Below, in pieces: positions 45,832 through 57,658 of a stretch of 64,000 nucleotides of DNA. The stretch's first letter is position 1. Each line of letters starts with the position of its first letter. Below the pieces are notes generated by a model that saw only the letters and a program-made list of their open reading frames with translations, searched no databases and had not been told where the DNA came from. The DNA lies in NCBI GenBank assembly GCA_021464415.1, contig CM038466.1, positions 32,828,833 through 32,892,832 on the forward strand, given 5' to 3'. This stretch comes from Lonicera japonica. Taxonomy: Eukaryota; Streptophyta; Magnoliopsida; Dipsacales; Caprifoliaceae. The position numbers and the translations under genes are program-made.

Positions 45832-48085
45832 ATGGTCCCAAATATTAATCTTAAACTATAATGATGAAAGGGAAGGAAGAAAAGGACTCAAAACCAATCT
45901 TTGAATGTAATGGTAAAAGGACTCAATTCGTAGACTCTCTCCCCTCAATATCTCGCATACATATATATACATATATATATATAATTTGAGGAGGAAAATA
46001 TAATAAAATTAATCTTTCCGTAAGTATTTCTTTTAGTATCATAATTTTTTTTAACATTCCTATTTATACCAGCAAAAGTTAGGCATATTTTTTAGTACCT
46101 TGAAAAACAGTTAGTTAAAAAATTACAAATGTAAAATATGGAGTGAAAAAAAAAACTACGTTAAACTCAATTATTACTAAAGTTTCTTCAAATAATGCGA
46201 ACCAATTATATTTTACGAAACTAAAAAGGGTTTATTCAATTTAAATTTTAAAATATTGTAACTGACTTATTATAATCCGTGAATTGTTTTAAGTCGATAT
46301 AGAATATGACATATTTTAATAAATGGATTCTTTAGTATTTTTGTATAATAAGTGATAAATCCATGGATTCTCCTAATAAGAAAGGAGGTATTTTTTTTAA
46401 AAGGACAAATATCACACTCTCTTTTTATTAAAGGACAATTGTTTGAATTAATTAGTTTAAAGACAACTTTTTAATTAATTAAGGACCAAATATTAATAAT
46501 TTTATTATTTCAATTAATTAAGTTGAATTCCAATACTACCATTCTCAAAGATAAATACAAGAAAATAAATATACAATTAAATTTAGAATTAAATCAATGA
46601 AAATAAATTTAAACCAATTCAAACACATATCACAAAAAATTTAAATAAAAAGATAAACACAAGAATTATTCAAAAAAAAAATCAAATCAAATCAAATGAT
46701 GTAAACGTCTCAAGCTAACTAGACAGTATATAAGATGGGAGCTGCAAATATATTTGAACCAAAATTCTTCCATTATAGCAAGCATGCATATTAAGTTATG
46801 TTCTTCTAATTAATTTTCTAACAAAAATTTGAAGTTGCAACGTTTTAATTTTTCGTCAGACATATTAAATTATATCTTTTCAATTTTTTGGCCCACTTAA
46901 TACGTAATTATTTTGATGCCAAGTTAACATACCTGACCCTGCAGACATGCACCTGCACTGCCCCTTGGAATACACCAACATGAATCATCTCCAAATTTTA
47001 TACTATATATGTTAGTGAAAGGGCAGAAAAAAAAATGGTCCCAAATATTAATCTTAAACTATAATGATGAAAGGGAAGGAAGAAAAGGACTCAAAACCAA
47101 TCTTTGAATGTAATGGTAAAAGGACTCAATTCGTAGACTCTCTTCCCTCAATATCTCGCATACATATATATATATATATAATTTGAGGAGAAAAATATAA
47201 TAAAATTAATCTTTCCGTAAGCATTTCTTTTAGTATTTTAAAATATTTAACATTCCTATTTATACGAGCAAAAGTTAAGCATATTTTTTAGTACCTTGAA
47301 AAGCAGTTAGTTAAAAAATTACAAATGTAAGATATGGAGTGGAAAAAACCCCTACGTTGAACTCAATTATTACTAAAGTTTCTTCAAATAACGGAAACCA
47401 ATTATATTTTATGAAACAAAGGAGGGTTTATTCAATTTAAATTTTAAAATATTGTAACTGACTTATTATAATCCGTGAATTTTTCTAAATCCATGGATTG
47501 TTTTAAGTCAATATAGAATATGACATATTTTAATAAATGGATTTTTTAGTATTTTTGTATAATAAGTGATAAGTCCATGAATTCTCCTAATAAGAAAAGG
47601 GGAATTTTTTTTAAAAGGATAAATGTCACACTCTCTTTCTATTCAAGGACAATTGTTTGAATTAATTAGTTTAAAGGAAACTTTTTAATTAAGGACAAAA
47701 TATTAATTATTTTATTATTTCAATTAATTAAGTTGATTCCAATACTACCATTCTTAAAGATAAATACAAGAATATAAATATACAATTAAATTTAGAATTA
47801 AATCATTGAAAATAAATTCAAGCCAATTCAAACACATATAACAAAAAATTTAAACAAGAAGATAAACGCAAGAATTATTTTTAAAAAAATCAAATAATGT
47901 AAACGTCTCAAACTAACTAGACAATATATAAAATGGGCGCTGTAAATATGTTTGAACCACAATTCTCCCATTATAGCAAGCATACATATTAAGTTACGTT
48001 CTTCTAATTAATTTTCTGACAAATATTAAGCTGCAACTTTTTAATTTTTCGTCAGACATATTAAATTACATCTTTTCAATTTTAT
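45832..48085. repeat. Tandem duplication of a 1.05-kb segment
   Basis: 45832-46885 and 47035-48085 align almost throughout. Examples are 'atggtcccaaatattaatct' (45832 and 47035), 'gtagactctct' and 'ctcgcatacatatata'. At the right end both have 'ttcttctaattaattttct' and 'tttttcgtcagacatatt'. The copies are separated by about 150 bp and differ by scattered changes. No coding region is present. Confidence 0.85.
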
Positions 48086-48216
48086 GCTAGATATATTAAG
48101 TTACACTTTTCATCAATTTTCTAGCTGACATATTAGAATTCTAAGCTACGAACACCATGCTTGTGCCTCTACAGTACAAAGAAAAGAACTTGAGATGAGA
48201 ATTGATATTGCTACCT

Positions 48217-48545
48217 CTATGGCCTCCCTTTCGATGTCGATGACCATCGCCTTTTGGGATGAGAATTGGTGTTGCTACCTCTAAAGAATTTTTCATCTAG
48301 AGTTCGACCAAATGTTCTAGAAAAGTGTCCATGTTGGAATATATTAAGAACAAAATGATGAAATACAGAATCATTGAAAAGTTGTTCTCTTACTGGCACA
48401 TCAGAGGTTGCAACTGCCAGACAAAGTCGTAGTACTTCCATTGATCCACTTACAACAGATTGTTCAGCACCGTACCCTACAGCAACCTGGACATGATCAA
48501 GGAACCAATCTTTTGCAAACACAATTTGAGAGAGAGATCGAGAGG
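48217..48545 (-). pseudogene. Protein-coding fragment, family not recognised
   Basis: A minus-strand frame of 101 codons (48522-48217) has ordinary protein composition, unlike the low-complexity frames around it. It includes KDWFLDHVQVAVGYGAEQ, then EVLRLCLAVATSDVPVREQL and FNDSVFHHFVLNIFQHG. The mix of Leu-rich helices suggests an alpha-helical solenoid protein, but I cannot name the family. It ends in Ser/Lys/Arg-rich sequence, and no adjoining exons were found. It could be a captured exon or the remains of a gene. The Met at 48522 is not necessarily a true start. Confidence 0.35.
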
Positions 48546-48559
48546 GGGCTTCCTTCTCC

Positions 48560-49130
48560 TCCTAGAATTTGATTTCACCCAATTTGAGCTAGTCAACTTC
48601 TTGAGAGAAAAAAAAATTAAACATTATATTTACAATTTGATTTCAAATTAATTACAAAAAATTTAAACGTGTCAAGGGGAAAAACTACAAAGGAACAAAA
48701 TCGTCAAATGACCCATAAAAATAAAAGGAAAAAATGATTAATAAAAAAAAATTGTCCTTGATTAAAAATTTGTCTTGCAAACTAATGAATTTAAACGAGT
48801 ATCCTTTGTTATTATTTTTGTAAAAAAATATGAGATGCATTTGTTAAAGTGGAACAATTATTGCATTTGAGGGGACTTTTGTTATAGTTCTAGTCATAGT
48901 TTGGATCGGATCTTGGTGGCCAATGAGCATTTAGTAAATATGCCAAAAAGAATAAGGGCGTTGCCCTAAAATTACGAGAAGACATATGATCATATAAAGT
49001 AGCCCTCTTTGAACCATATTTTGTAAAGTCAAAGCGGAGATAAGCATAGAGGTTGGATGTATGGTGTTTGACTATTCGTTTTTTTTCTTCCTATGTTCTC
49101 ATTGATGTTAGACCTGGAGGAAAAGTTGTT
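48560..49130. other. AT-rich intergenic sequence
   Basis: No recognisable features. Confidence 0.45.
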
Positions 49131-49136
49131 CAAAAG

Positions 49137-49707
49137 TAGGGATGGCAACGAGGAGGGTTTACGACGTCCATCCTTGTCCCAACTTCTAAAAACCACCCCC
49201 GTCCCTGGCTCCATTTACCGTTTGGGTAACTGGTGATTTACTGTCCCTGCCACCATCAGGTATCTTGTCCCCATGGGGATGCCTTGTCAATTTTTTAAAA
49301 AGAAAAGTATAAAAAAATAAAAGAAATAGAGAATTAAATAGCTAAAAAGAAATAAGAAAATAGCAAGATGCAGAAAATAATGAAAAGGAGCAACAATGAC
49401 CAATAATATATATATATATATACATATATTCTTTCATGTTGGAATGAAATTCAGAGGGGTAAAAAAAGACGTACACAACAGAAGCCACACACATATATGT
49501 AATAGCATATGTATATATACACATTAGTATATATGTATATTACTGGTATATATAAATGATATTAGGCTGAGTATTGGGGGGGGGGGGGGGGAGATCCTGA
49601 TCCTGACCCCGACTAGTTCCAACACATCGCCCATCAATAAGTTGGGTAGGGTACACATGGGTACCGGAAACCGTAGTTTTTTTTTTCTTTTTTCTTTTGC
49701 TATCCCT
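49137..49707. mobile_element. Non-autonomous hAT-type element
   Basis: The left end TAGGGATGGCAACGAGG and right end TTTTGCTATCCCT are inverted, of the same type as at 5855 and 18165. An 8-bp target duplication is probable: TTCAAAAG (49129-49136) and GTCAAGAG (49708-49715), two mismatches. The subterminal part is rich in 'cgtccc', 'ccccgt' and 'ccatgggg'. The interior has AT-rich repeats and a run of 16 Gs (49576-49591). Confidence 0.65.
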
Positions 49708-49709
49708 GT

Positions 49710-51850
49710 CAAGAGTTATTAATTAGATCTGAAATCGAAAACATTTAAAACCCTATTACTAAAACCCATTCATACAGAACCCAATAATTTTATGCCCAAA
49801 CATTGGAACTATAATGCATGATTACCAAACTATTGAGTGAAGAGAAGAGAGACTTGGGATAGAGAAGAAAACATGTCTTCATCACATAGGGAAATACCTA
49901 GAGTTTTGATAGTAAGAAGGGGGGGGGGGGTCGAGAAATTCTTTTAGAATGTAAAATCTTTTGATATAAGAGAAGATTTGTTTGTGGATTTGGTATTTAT
50001 ACCAAGAACCTAAAATCCACCACAGTTTATCAATTTATATAATCCTGTAAAGTCATTAGAACTTTGAATACCATAAGATTTAGAAGAATATTTTAAAATC
50101 CTAATTGAATATAACAAGATTTTAACATACTTTTGAAAATCCTAATTTAATACTCATATCATGGATTTAAAAGTTCAAATTCTAAATTGAAAAACTAACA
50201 ACCCCCCCCCCCCCCCCAAAAAAAAATGGAAGGGTATACAAAATATATGCATTAATTAAAGATTCATATGGTTTCACAAATATCATTAGGGATGTGGCTA
50301 CATTCATCTTAGTGGGATTTAGTGATCCTACTTAAGATTTAAAATATATAATTATATAGGTATATATTTGGATATATTTGGACTGATCCTTATAATTGAC
50401 ATCACTTAAATTAAAAAATATATATATAATTAATGAATGCATGGTCAAATTATAGAAAAACTACGTGGCTTGAATATGTTTTCCACGAGAAATATTATTT
50501 GGCCCAAACTATGTCCAAAGTTGTCTCAATTGCATTCTGAATGACATTTACACTTTTCGAGTAGCATTGATCATTCCTTAACATGCCCACAAAAAATAAC
50601 ATTACGTAATAAAGTTCTCAAATGATCTAAACATTATATTGGTTGCATTCTAGCTATTTGATTTGTATGAATCTCGTTACACTTGTGCACATTTTTCGTA
50701 CAGCAATATTCTTAATGGGCAGAAACATATTTACGGGTGCAATTTTTTTCATTACATTCCTTTTTTTTGTCCTAAAGGGGTTCACGTTTCTTTTAGAACA
50801 TCACAACATAAAAGTTATACTTCTTTTATGAGACTCGATCTTTTCATAATAAAAAACAAAAAGTAAAACTTTATTTTAAACTATTTATCATGTTAAAATC
50901 AATGATTTCTTTAAAATGTGACTTCAAACGTGTTTTTTAACTTGGGATTACATGTCACAAAATAAGGCGTATTGGGCAGGCTGCTAACGGACTAGTTTTT
51001 TTACCTGGTTCAACATATTAGCTGGTCAAACTATGTTGGGTTCGTTTCTTATTTCTGTCACAACCACCACAAAAGCTTTTACTTTGTCTCTCACACAATT
51101 AATTGGTCAAAACATATTGGGTTCGCCTTTTCAACTTAGTTTTAATATGATCTGTTTTCTTTCATTGGATCAATAATAAGGGGAAGAGGGATAAGAATCG
51201 TGCAATTGTGAATTGTTAGAGCATCGGTCTGATTCAAGGTATAGTGTCAAGGTCACTTAGTCTCATACCAATCGAGCTAACCTCTTAACCCAATTTTAAT
51301 ATGTTGAATATTCAAATTGAATATTTTAATTATATTCGAGAATTGAAATTAGCTAGCATTCCACATAAGTATTTTAATACCCTAAAATCATTTTTAGTGA
51401 CAGTTTATACGTTTTGAGATACTTTTTATAAGTTGAAAACACCTTTGATTACTAAAAGTCTAAAATACTCAAGTATAGTGCTAATACTAACATCTAATAT
51501 TATCACGAAGTGATGCATATGATCATGATCTTTTTTCTCAACAGTTTGAAATATCACTGAAGGGACCACATCACTTTGTGTATAGAAATATATAAACCCT
51601 CACTCCGACGAACTTGGCGGAGATGGTTGCGTATCCTTCAGACGCCAATAATTGAAGTAAATTGAAATAACTCAATTTTGGATTAAACTTCCGAGGACAA
51701 AAGTGTTGATAATTCCTAAAAATAAAAGTGTCTTTTAGTTTAGTATAATGTGACTTGGTTATGTGCTCAAATAAGAGACGTTATGTAATTTTTATATATA
51801 GGGCCCAAACCAATAAAATGTTTTGGGCTAATAACACCGGCCCATTTAAA
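49710..51850. other. AT-rich sequence with homopolymer runs
   Basis: Notable are runs of 12 Gs (49919-49930) and 16 Cs (50202-50217). A tRNA-like patch at about 51210-51300 (minus strand TTAGCTCGATTGGTATGAG) matches a pol III A box but lacks a complete cloverleaf, so it is at most a SINE fragment. No gene is supported; two overlapping frames near 50650-50860 have no recognised domain. Confidence 0.4.
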
Positions 51851-51855
51851 ATTTG

Positions 51856-53483
51856 ACGACTTTCTTTATATAATTTACTTTAAATATAAATATAAAGATA
51901 AATTTTAATTTATATATTTGAAAAAGATATACCATTCTTTTGTAAATGATCAATTATACTCTTATCACAATTTTTTATTTTTTATATACAAACTATAGGA
52001 ATACGTAGGCCTAAATTAAATCCCCTAAAAGGGAATATTTTGTTATTTTTTTTTTCTTTTCTGGCCAAACAAAAGGCCATGGACACTTCAAGCAGCGAAG
52101 AAAGACTCAATGTGGGTGAAGTGGTGCTTTACCTTCATGTTAAGAGACAAGAGCTTGTGGGTTGGGGTGAAGTGGTGTCATACCTTCAATGTGGGTGAAC
52201 TGGTGCCATACCTTTATCTTTGCACATCAAATGCAAGATTGGGGATGGCAGAAGTGCATATATGAATGTAGCTCGATAATTGGCACCCTCGTGGTCCAGG
52301 GGTGTAGCGACCGTACTCATTGTGAAATCTTGTGACACTACTCATTTTTTAAAGCGTAAGTAAGAATACGCAGATTTTTTGATATATTTAGATAGGTATG
52401 TATAATTGAAATTATTTAAATTTAGGAAAAATAACTAATAGTAGGGTTAAACTATAAAAAAAAGGTATCTAGCCCCGATTTAAATCTCTTCAAGGGATTG
52501 TTTTATTAGAGAGGGTTATTTCCCGTTTTGTAACGCATTACGATTTCCTAATAAAATTTCCACTCTAATCCTTAATTGGAGTTTTTTTTTTTTAAATAAA
52601 TAAATAAAATTTCTATGAGAAATATATTTAACTTAAAACATGTCCCGAAAATGTCCAAAAAGTTTGTATCTCAAATGTGTTTATATTTGTTATTAGATTG
52701 TGTTTTTTTTTTTTGGGTTGCGTAGTGATAGTCGTTCCTCAAATTTTTTTTAATTACTTAAATGACTCAGCTAAACAAATTTTACGGCTCGGTCATTGAT
52801 ATGGTCCATTAATGCAACAATTTGGAATTGACTAGGCTCATTTATGATGCTGGCAGTAACAGTACATTAAATTGAAGACTTTTGGCCGCCGGGGGGGGGG
52901 GGGGGGGGGACATATCAGAAATTGTAGGATTTTTTTTTTGCAAAAGGTAAGGGGATCATGTGGTGGAGAAAAAAAAAGGTCGACTACTTTTGAGATGCAT
53001 AAGGAATGATGACTATTTTAAAAAATGACACCAAAATATGCCATGAAATGAACTTGATAAAAAAATTAATATCAAAATTTGTGTTTGTGTTGTTTTAGTG
53101 TTTAGAGTCTTTAACACGACATCATGTTTGCATTCAAATTTTAGAACGAAATTAATACAAAATTAGACTTATCTTTGTGTTGATAGTGTCTAGTCATGTT
53201 AATTGTGCTTATTATTGCGACTAAAATAAAAAAAAATTATGTTTATACTCGTATTAATAATATTTATTGGATGATAATTATTTTGGCGATATGTTTTTAA
53301 AGTGTCTTTTTATCACTTAACCAAACACAATTGTATATTTTAATTTATAAATGATATTATACATGTATTATGTGTGCTCCAATTTTTATTAAAATTTAGT
53401 GAAATAATTTTATTAAAAATCTTTGTTACAATTAAAAAGGATAATTTGCAACGGAATGAAGGTGAAATGCGTGTGGGGTGGGA
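51856..53483 (+). repeat. R1 repeat family, copy A (uninterrupted)
   Basis: It aligns with 54326-59848 once the insertions there are removed. Shared: 'cccttcaagcag/cacttcaagcag', 'tcatgttaagagacaaga', 'ttgtgggttggggtg', 'aaaacatgtcccgaaaatg', 'acacgacatcatgtttgc' and 'tgtattatgtgtgctcc'. It contains the empty sites for the Helitron (near 51983) and the LTR element (near 52352), and a 19-G run (52891-52909). No coding frame is preserved between the copies. Confidence 0.85.
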
Positions 53484-53489
53484 CACGCC

Positions 53490-54320
53490 GGTTTCCTTTA
53501 AACATATATTTGCAAAATCTTCATATATTTCAAGTAAATCGTGGACCATAGTCATTATTTAATATTGAAACATACATAGTGTTAATATTTTTTTTTTTGA
53601 ACAACTTGTATTTGGAGGAATTTAAATACATAATTTCCCACTAAATAGATTAATCCCTTATAAAAATATAGTGAACTAGTAGACCGCTTCATAGAATTAC
53701 ACGACATTAGTTAAGAGTTATATGCGTAGATTTTGCAAATTTATGTTTAAAAGGAAACTCCACCCCTCCCCTCCCTTAGTCGATTGATTCTTGATATTGC
53801 GTCCTTTTAGATTTATTGACTAAATTTACTCTTTATAAATCTTGGTCACTTTTCACCGTTACATTCCAACTTTAGTTTTGAGTTATTTTCTTCATGCCCT
53901 TTTCACCATTCCAGTTTTAAGATTAATTAATAGTTGGGGCCCTTTTCTTTACTGCCCTTTGACCAACATAGTTTGAAATTTGGGGACACCTGCAGGATCA
54001 GGCACTAGATTAAATTTCTCTTTAAGTTCAGTCAAAGACATACCAGCCTTGCCAGGAACATTTAGGTAAAAGGTGAAGATTAAAAAAAAAAAATTGGTTT
54101 TCAAGGAAAAAAAAACAAAATGTTCACGGGCTCCAACTGTGTACATCATTCCTTCCTACATTCCTAGTTTAAGTGAATAAATATGTGGCTTGCAACCCCA
54201 CTTCTAAACTACCTCGGTTCTGTTTGGGTGGGGGATAAATTTACAGAAAATGGGTTGCAAATACTTGCATTATTATTATTATATTCAAGTTAATGATATT
54301 TTTAAATACCATGCAACATA
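53490..54320. other. Spacer between R1 copies A and B
   Basis: Apart from the gene fragment at 53949-54149, nothing is recognised. Confidence 0.4.
53949..54149 (-). pseudogene. Protein-coding fragment, family not recognised
   Basis: The minus strand encodes TVGAREHFVF, a low-complexity intron-like stretch, then NVPGKAGMSLTELKEKFNLV and PDPAGVPKFQTMLVKGQ before a stop. The second block looks like a real exon. The homologous segments at 44255-44500 and 45055-45190 (plus strand) keep the same start, T-rich middle and 'acctaaatgttcctgacaag' but have different downstream sequence. A T-rich stretch ending in ACCTAAATG between the blocks could be an intron remnant. I cannot name the parent gene. 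Confidence 0.4.
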
Positions 54321-54440
54321 GATGACATTTTTATATAATTTACTTTAAATATAATTATATTTTTATCTTTTAAAAATATATACTATATTTTTGTAAATGT
54401 TCAATTATACTTTAATTTATCATAAACTTTTATTTTTTTA

Positions 54441-54683
54441 CTAGAGTTTTGTACGCACAGGATGCATGTGAAATGTAGATATAAGTGATTTCAAGGAAGA
54501 AGACTTAAAAAATTAGTAAGTGGACCGGTTGTTGAGTGTCCTAATCCTAGCAAGTATAAGGGTTCAAAACTTTTTGCTTACGCAAATAATACAATTTGTT
54601 AATGAAAAGAAAAATTCGTCATATGAAAAACATGACATGGCTTTAAGACAACAAAATTGCTTCTCGCTTTACATAATAGTAGA
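54441..54683 (-). mobile_element. Short Helitron in R1 copy B (243 bp)
   Basis: On the minus strand it starts TCTACTATTATGTAAAGCGA (54683) after an A and ends CTAG (54441-54444) before a T, with a decayed hairpin just inside (CATGCATCCTGTGCGTAC). Copy A reads straight through ('ttttttatatacaaactata'), showing insertion between A and T with no target duplication. Its ends match the Helitron at 40174-40937. Confidence 0.8.
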
Positions 54684-55009
54684 TAAACAAACCATAAGAA
54701 TGCGCTAAAATTAAATCCCCTGAAGAGGATTTTTTATTTTTCTTTATTTTTCTTTTTTCGGCCAATCAAAGGGCTGTGGACCCTTCAAGCAGTGGAGAAG
54801 AGACTCAATGTGGTGCCATACCTTCATGTTAAGAGACAAGAATTTGTGGGTTGGGGTGTTTCATAGTGACATATCTTTGTATATCAAATGCAAAATTGGG
54901 AATGGTAGAAGTGCATAGATGTGGCTCGATAGTTGGCACCCTTGTTGTCCAGGGGAGTAGTGACCGCAGTCATTGTGAAATATTGTGAGCTTACTCATTT
55001 TTTAAAGTA

Positions 55010-55839
55010 TGATGGGGTAAATATTAATTTATCATTGGCCTACAAAAATAAAAAATAATTTTACCATTGGCCTACAAAAACAATATTCTCCACTTTCTTT
55101 TTTATTCCACACTTTTCTTTAAATAATTATCACACTCCATTATATTCCACACTTTCCTTTAAATAATTATCCCATTCTATTATATTCCACACTTTTCTTT
55201 AAATAATTATCACACTTCATTATATTCCACACTTTTCTTTAAATAATTATCTCACCTAATTCCACAAAAAATTGCCTTTTGCCCTTCATTTTTATCAAAT
55301 TTACCTTTGTTGCCATTCTCCATTTACCTGTAAATACCTCCTCTCATTTATTCAAAGAGAACACAAAAAAAAAAGACACAAAAAAGACACACCAAAAATA
55401 CACCAAAAAACAAGCTAAACGAAAAATACACAATTCTTCTTATCTAAGATTCATTCATCTCATCAAAGAGATATAAAGCCATTGGCAATATAAATACAAA
55501 AATACCAGCAACCCTTATACACTCTCTCTCCTACACAGTTTATTATTTATTCTGTTGAAATATTTGTAATCATAATTCTATACTTATAAATAGAATTAAG
55601 GAAATTATAGAGGGAGAAGTTGGTAGCTTGTATTATCTTCCAAATTGATCGCCTTTGAGCTAATACAAAACAAGTACACACAAAAGGAGGACGTACCACT
55701 GGAATAGCATAAGCGCTACCGGGGGAACCTACCTTAAAAAAAAAGTCATGTGTTCATCATTGCGCCGCATTTATTTTTTATTCACCGATATTCACTTATT
55801 GATTGGTTAATTATCTATTTCTAGATTTTGACACCATCA
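55010..55839 (+). repeat. Left LTR
   Basis: It contains four copies of a tandem unit of about 42 bp ('attccacacttttctttaaa', 55105-55265). A TATA-like CTTATAAATAG (55582-55592) is the likely promoter. It lacks the 'tcatactctctattttcat' tandem repeat found in the right LTR. This and the 42-bp repeat count explain most of the size difference. Confidence 0.85.
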
Positions 55840-57658
55840 GTTGGCGCCATCTGTGGGAACAATAAGCTCTCTAAAGCTCTCGTTCTTTAAAAATTACAAG
55901 TGAATTTTCGGTGAAAAACTCCAAATCCCGCAGGTCTACGTAGCTCAATATTCTCGGGGGCATAACTTTGTGCTCATAACTCCAAATTATGCGATTCTGG
56001 AGTCCATTTTGGAGAAAATTTCAAGAGTTACAACTTTTCAGTTCAAGCCGTTTTCAAATTCAGACATCTCGGGGATCAAAACTTCGATACAAACTTTCTG
56101 GAACGAAATCCCGCGGGCCTACGGTGACTCAATATTATTAGGTGTATAACTTTGTGCTCAAAATACCAAATCATGCGATTCTGGAGTCCATTTTGGAGAA
56201 AATTTCAAGATCTACAACTTTCTAGTTCAATCCTTTTCCAAATTTGGTCATCTCGGGGTCCAAAATAGGGATACAAAGTTGCTACAACAAAAAATGCAAA
56301 AATCCGGCAAGTCTACGCTAGCTCAATATTTACGAGAGCATAATCATTCAAAATTTCGGTTACCCAAGGGATAAAACCCAAAAGAAGAGATAAGTTATCT
56401 TTTAATAACTCATATATGATTTTTCTCTTTATTTCAATATATCTAAAGTTGGTTCATTTTCTTACGATCAATAATATTTATTGTAGGAAAAATTGATGAG
56501 TTTCCAAAAAAAATACAATTGAATGTAATTTTTATCAAGTTCATCCGACAAATCACAAGAAAAAAATTTTCAGCGGATATCAAACTTCCACAAAGTCGAA
56601 TGTAATTTTGAAGTCTATCAGACAACAGCAGGACCACCTCAACCCAAAGAGACCGATCATCTACTGCTGCACCACTGGTCAGAGACCAAGATTTTGACGT
56701 TCCCTGGTAATAAAAGAGAAAATTGTCAAAATTTGACTAAGTCAGAAGGGAGCATGGCTCTACTCAAGACTTAGCAAAAAAGAACAAATTTTCCTTTTAA
56801 GAAACCCTGGTAATAAATGAGAAAATTATCAGAATTTGCATAAGTTAAAAGGGAGTAAGACTCTACTCAAAACTTAGCAATTTTCCTAAAGTTAGAAGGG
56901 AGCAAGACTCTACTCAAAACTTAGCAATTTGTCTAAGTTAGAAGGGAGCAAGACTCTACTCAAAACTTAGCGAAAAGAACAAATTTTCCTTTTAAGAAAC
57001 CAAGGACTTAAATGAGAAAATTGTCATAATTTGCTTAAGTCAGAAGTGGGCATGACTCTACTCAAGACTTAGCCAAAAATAACAAATTTTTCTTTTAACA
57101 AATCAAGGACTTCGAAAAAATTCCTATCACTATATAGGTCGGGGAGAAGGGATGAGAGGCCTGTAGCACAGATTTCAAAATCGGAAGTTTTTGGAAAGCT
57201 GTCTCCAAAAAAAAAAAAAGAAAAAAAAAATATATATGTGTATATGAAATAAATAGTTGGAAAAGGCCCGAGTAGAATCAAATTATTTATGATCGAAAGC
57301 ATAGTGAGCTTTACATATTAATGTTCAAATCTTTACGACTTGAATCCAATGTTTAACGAGTTCTACACATTGATGTTTCGAGCTCAACGACTAGCATCCG
57401 AGATCTAGTTTCCTTGAATAAAGACTCGAGATCAACGTCTAGCCAGCCTTACACAATGATATTCTGAAGCTCTAAAACTAATGATCAAAGTCTAGCTAAC
57501 TTTACACATTAATGTTCCGAACTCCACAAACTTATGGTCAAGGATTCGAGCCTAAGACATCTCGAACATCAGAGCTCAGAGCTACTACTAACTCCTAGAT
57601 TGAAGAATATCCTCATCAATCAGCTCATCCGAGCTAAATGATAAGGATATGGGGCAAT

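Noticed and set aside
51205..51300. Possible tRNA gene on the minus strand
   Set aside because: An A-box-like segment is present, but no cloverleaf with a proper anticodon arm and acceptor stem could be formed. At best it is a SINE piece.
55090..55265. CRISPR-like array of regular repeats
   Set aside because: The units are contiguous tandem repeats with no unique spacers, inside an LTR of a plant retrotransposon.
55279..55476. 65-codon frame, with a similar one at 57968-58186
   Set aside because: Both are the same stretch of the two LTRs, Lys/Thr-rich from A-rich DNA, and not conserved as a protein.
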